Origin: CAYHVK01 sp964360255
GTDB taxonomy: Bacteria > Bdellovibrionota > Bdellovibrionia > Bdellovibrionales > UBA1609
Direction: 5' to 3'
Assembly: GCA_964360255.1 (NCBI GenBank)
Contig: CAYHVK010000019.1
Location: 1 to 62,516 of the forward strand
DNA length: 62,516 nucleotides
Numbering within the stretch: position 1 is the first letter of the stretch; the number at the start of each line of letters is the position of its first letter. The notes below the pieces were generated by a model. The model was not told the DNA's origin and made no database searches. It saw nothing but the letters and a program-made list of their open reading frames with translations. Below, in pieces: positions 60,746-62,516 of the stretch. Position numbers and translations under genes: made by a program.

Positions 60746-61702
60746 CTACACCAATGCGCCACCACAAGAGCTGCCAGCTCCGGCGGTACACGCATAACAG
60801 TGATTTGCAAAAGTAATTGGTTTATTTTCTAATTCATCAAATGAATTTAAATCCCATAGTGTTTTCCGGCCGGCCCCCAGAGGGAGCTCAAGCATTTGAT
60901 TGAAGTCGCAATCAAATATTTCACCGTTCCAACTGACTGAAACTAAATTGCGGCACATGATTCCCTTTGCAGCAGTTGGATTAAAACTGTTCGCTAATAG
61001 CTCCATATACTCTGAAAGTTTGCCGGAACGCTCGAGATCCTTTAGAAAACGTTTGATCGGCATATTTGTAATGGTGAAGAGTTCGTTGAATTCAATATTA
61101 AACAGCTCTTTCAGTTCTACCTTGTAGTCCTGCCGCAGCTTTTCTTGTGAGGGTGGCAAAAACGGACCCGTTGGGTTGTACACAAGATCGAGCCTCAGAC
61201 TTGAATCAGATTTTCCATAGCCAAGTTTATTAAACAACTTGAGTGCTTCGATACTCTTATCGAAAACGCCATGCCCTCGTTGCTGTTCAACATTTTTTTT
61301 GGAATAGCAAGGGAGTGACGCCACAATATGAACGCGATTTTCCTTTAGAAAATAGGCTGTCTCTTCCTGACCGGGTTCGTAAAGAACTGTTAGATTGCAA
61401 CGATCAATAACTTGTTTCTTAAGTTGTCGGGCAGCTGTGATCAAACGACGAAAATGAGGATTCAGTTCTGGAGCGCCGCCCGTGAGATCAACTGTATGAA
61501 TGGTCTTTGACCTTTCAAGAAGCTCGATGACCTTATCAACTGTTGCGGATTCCATATTTTCAGTTCGCTTTGGTCCCGCCTCGACATGGCAATGATGGCA
61601 GGCCAAGTTGCACAGACGACCAATATTGATCTGTAATATTTCAACAGGTGTCCGATCTAATTTTAAACCGGCCGTCGATAGAGATTCAGTAAATGTTTTC
61701 AT
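60746..61702 (-). CDS. arsS: Radical SAM arsenosugar biosynthesis protein ArsS
   Basis: The start at 61702 follows GGAG; 318 residues. The radical SAM site is GRLCNLACHHCHVEAGPKRTE (C-x3-C-x2-C). TVDLTGGAPELNPHFRRLI follows. The C-terminal Cys-rich domain (SVSWNGEIFDCDFNQMLELPLG, ANHCYACTAGAGSSCGGA) is diagnostic. ArsS adds the adenosyl radical to dimethylarsenic. Some relatives are selenoproteins at the C-terminal Cys; here it is Cys, with no in-frame TGA. The first bases overlap the permease stop (TGATG). Confidence 0.93.
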   Translation of the reverse strand: MKTFTESLSTAGLKLDRTPVEILQINIGRLCNLACHHCHVEAGPKRTENMESATVDKVIELLERSKTIHTVDLTGGAPELNPHFRRLITAARQLKKQVIDRCNLTVLYEPGQEETAYFLKENRVHIVASLPCYSKKNVEQQRGHGVFDKSIEALKLFNKLGYGKSDSSLRLDLVYNPTGPFLPPSQEKLRQDYKVELKELFNIEFNELFTITNMPIKRFLKDLERSGKLSEYMELLANSFNPTAAKGIMCRNLVSVSWNGEIFDCDFNQMLELPLGAGRKTLWDLNSFDELENKPITFANHCYACTAGAGSSCGGALV

Positions 61703-62516
61703 CACAAAACTCCTCTCAACGCAGCAAAAGCTAAAAAGCCCAGTGCGCCCGCTACCGGAAGCGTAATGAACCAAGCCAAAACAATTTTTAAAATTGATCC
61801 CCAATGAGCCTTCTTAGTGACAGCCCCAATACCAAACAGTGAACCGCAGGATACATGAGTTGTCGACACCGGAACGCCTAGCTGCGAAGCTCCAATAACG
61901 ACAAGACTGGTAACAAGGTTTGCTGACAGGCCTTGTCCGTCATTCATTTCAGTAATTTGGTAGGACATGGTTTCTGCAATTTTCTTTGCATAAACAAAGC
62001 CGCCGACACACATGATGATGGCAACAAGGGCAACCGCGAAAAGGGGATTGATAAGATTTCCCACAAGAAGAATTGCCGCAATTTTTGGAGTGTCATTAAG
62101 ACCGCGCGCAAAACCCACCATGCCGGCACTGAGGAAATGAGATGTGTCGATGACAGACTTCGCACTTAAGCCCCAAACCTGTCCCAGGTATCTTTCTTCG
62201 CAGGTTACATTGGTTCCAACTGAAATTTGCGGACAGCATGAAACTTGAATCATGGCAGCAGAAGATCCAACAGCTAAGCCTCTCGGTGCCGGCATCAGCA
62301 CTTCATTTCCAATACAAATACAGCTTTCTCGGCTCACACCGAATTTTCTACGGAGAAGACTTAAAGCTGGATAAATTGCAGAGGCTCCAATGATGGCAAT
62401 AACAGGACTAATCAAAAGGGGCAGAAAAAAAGTTGAGGTTAGCTTTTCAAGATTGATGGCACCCGCAGAGGCAAGCGCTCCGGCCCCGACAAGAGCGCCG
62501 GTAATGGCATGAGTCG
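61702..62516 (-). CDS. PiT-family inorganic phosphate (arsenate) permease, right edge truncates the N-terminus
   Basis: The open frame continues past 62516, so the start lies outside. It reads THAITGALVGAGALASAG near the edge, GFARGLNDTPKIAAILLVGNLI (the PiT signature with the ND motif) and QLGVPVSTTHVSCGSLFGIGAV near the end, with about eight membrane helices in view. PiT carriers move phosphate, and arsenate can pass as an analogue. Its place at the head of the arsenosugar operon suggests arsenic uptake, but this is inference. Confidence 0.88.
   Translation of the reverse strand, partial: THAITGALVGAGALASAGAINLEKLTSTFFLPLLISPVIAIIGASAIYPALSLLRRKFGVSRESCICIGNEVLMPAPRGLAVGSSAAMIQVSCCPQISVGTNVTCEERYLGQVWGLSAKSVIDTSHFLSAGMVGFARGLNDTPKIAAILLVGNLINPLFAVALVAIIMCVGGFVYAKKIAETMSYQITEMNDGQGLSANLVTSLVVIGASQLGVPVSTTHVSCGSLFGIGAVTKKAHWGSILKIVLAWFITLPVAGALGFLAFAALRGVL

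Noticed and set aside
60746..61702. ArsS as a selenoprotein
   Set aside because: The C-terminal residue position encodes Cys, and there is no in-frame TGA before the stop.

Overview
The window reads as chromosome of a Gram-negative, Bdellovibrio-like deltaproteobacterial relative (Bdellovibrionota is my best guess). The reasons are a TIGR02147-type regulator (a family known mainly from Bdellovibrio and Fibrobacter), many small secreted or lipoprotein genes, a reduced Tad/Flp pilus locus, an RHS/YD-repeat exported protein and moderate GC. This is inference from gene content; no rRNA is present to settle it.

Layout. 1-12.3 kb: the end of sucC, sucD, a TIGR02147/HExxH secreted-protein pair, a prepilin plus Cys-repeat protein, ndk, an RNA uracil methyltransferase, a TPR lipoprotein / RodZ-like / PHP-like trio, an exported NADAR protein divergent from an exported nucleotide pyrophosphatase, a ferredoxin and a DEDDh exonuclease. 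12.3-17 kb: a FIST sensor coupled to a histidine kinase behind a roughly 200-nt potentially structured leader, then nadE and a DUF2203 gene. 17-28.5 kb: a Tad pilus locus (pilins, CpaA, TadE-like proteins, CpaB, CpaC, a single-polypeptide CpaE-CpaF fusion, TadB, an RHS-like protein, small secreted proteins). 28.5-49 kb: housekeeping and envelope genes (CheY-like, DedA, outer-membrane barrels, groESL, rmuC, rhomboid, BON, a TolC-MacA-MacB-type efflux operon, a Gdt1-type exporter, gmhA) with tRNA-Asn and tRNA-Arg.

From tRNA-Ser (49.16 kb) onward the content becomes accessory. First comes an element-like stretch (XRE regulator, RHH-like protein, ArdA antirestriction protein, a small duplicated-domain protein, a small membrane protein, GA-rich non-coding DNA). 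Next is a minus-strand defence operon: RHH regulator, HamA (DUF1837 nuclease), HamB (helicase), which is the Hachiman pair, plus a third gene with a HEPN-type R-x4-H motif and two zinc ribbons. Finally there is a minus-strand arsenosugar biosynthesis operon: PiT permease, ArsS radical SAM, ArsM methyltransferase, MTA-phosphorylase-like enzyme, two glycosyltransferase-type proteins and one unknown protein. It runs off the right edge.

The strongest leads for something not yet described are the four-gene Hachiman operon with its HEPN/zinc-ribbon partner, the CpaE-CpaF fusion in a Tad locus with no visible TadC, the FIST-kinase leader RNA, the exported NADAR protein, and a 32-bp perfect palindrome with a related decayed copy elsewhere in the window.
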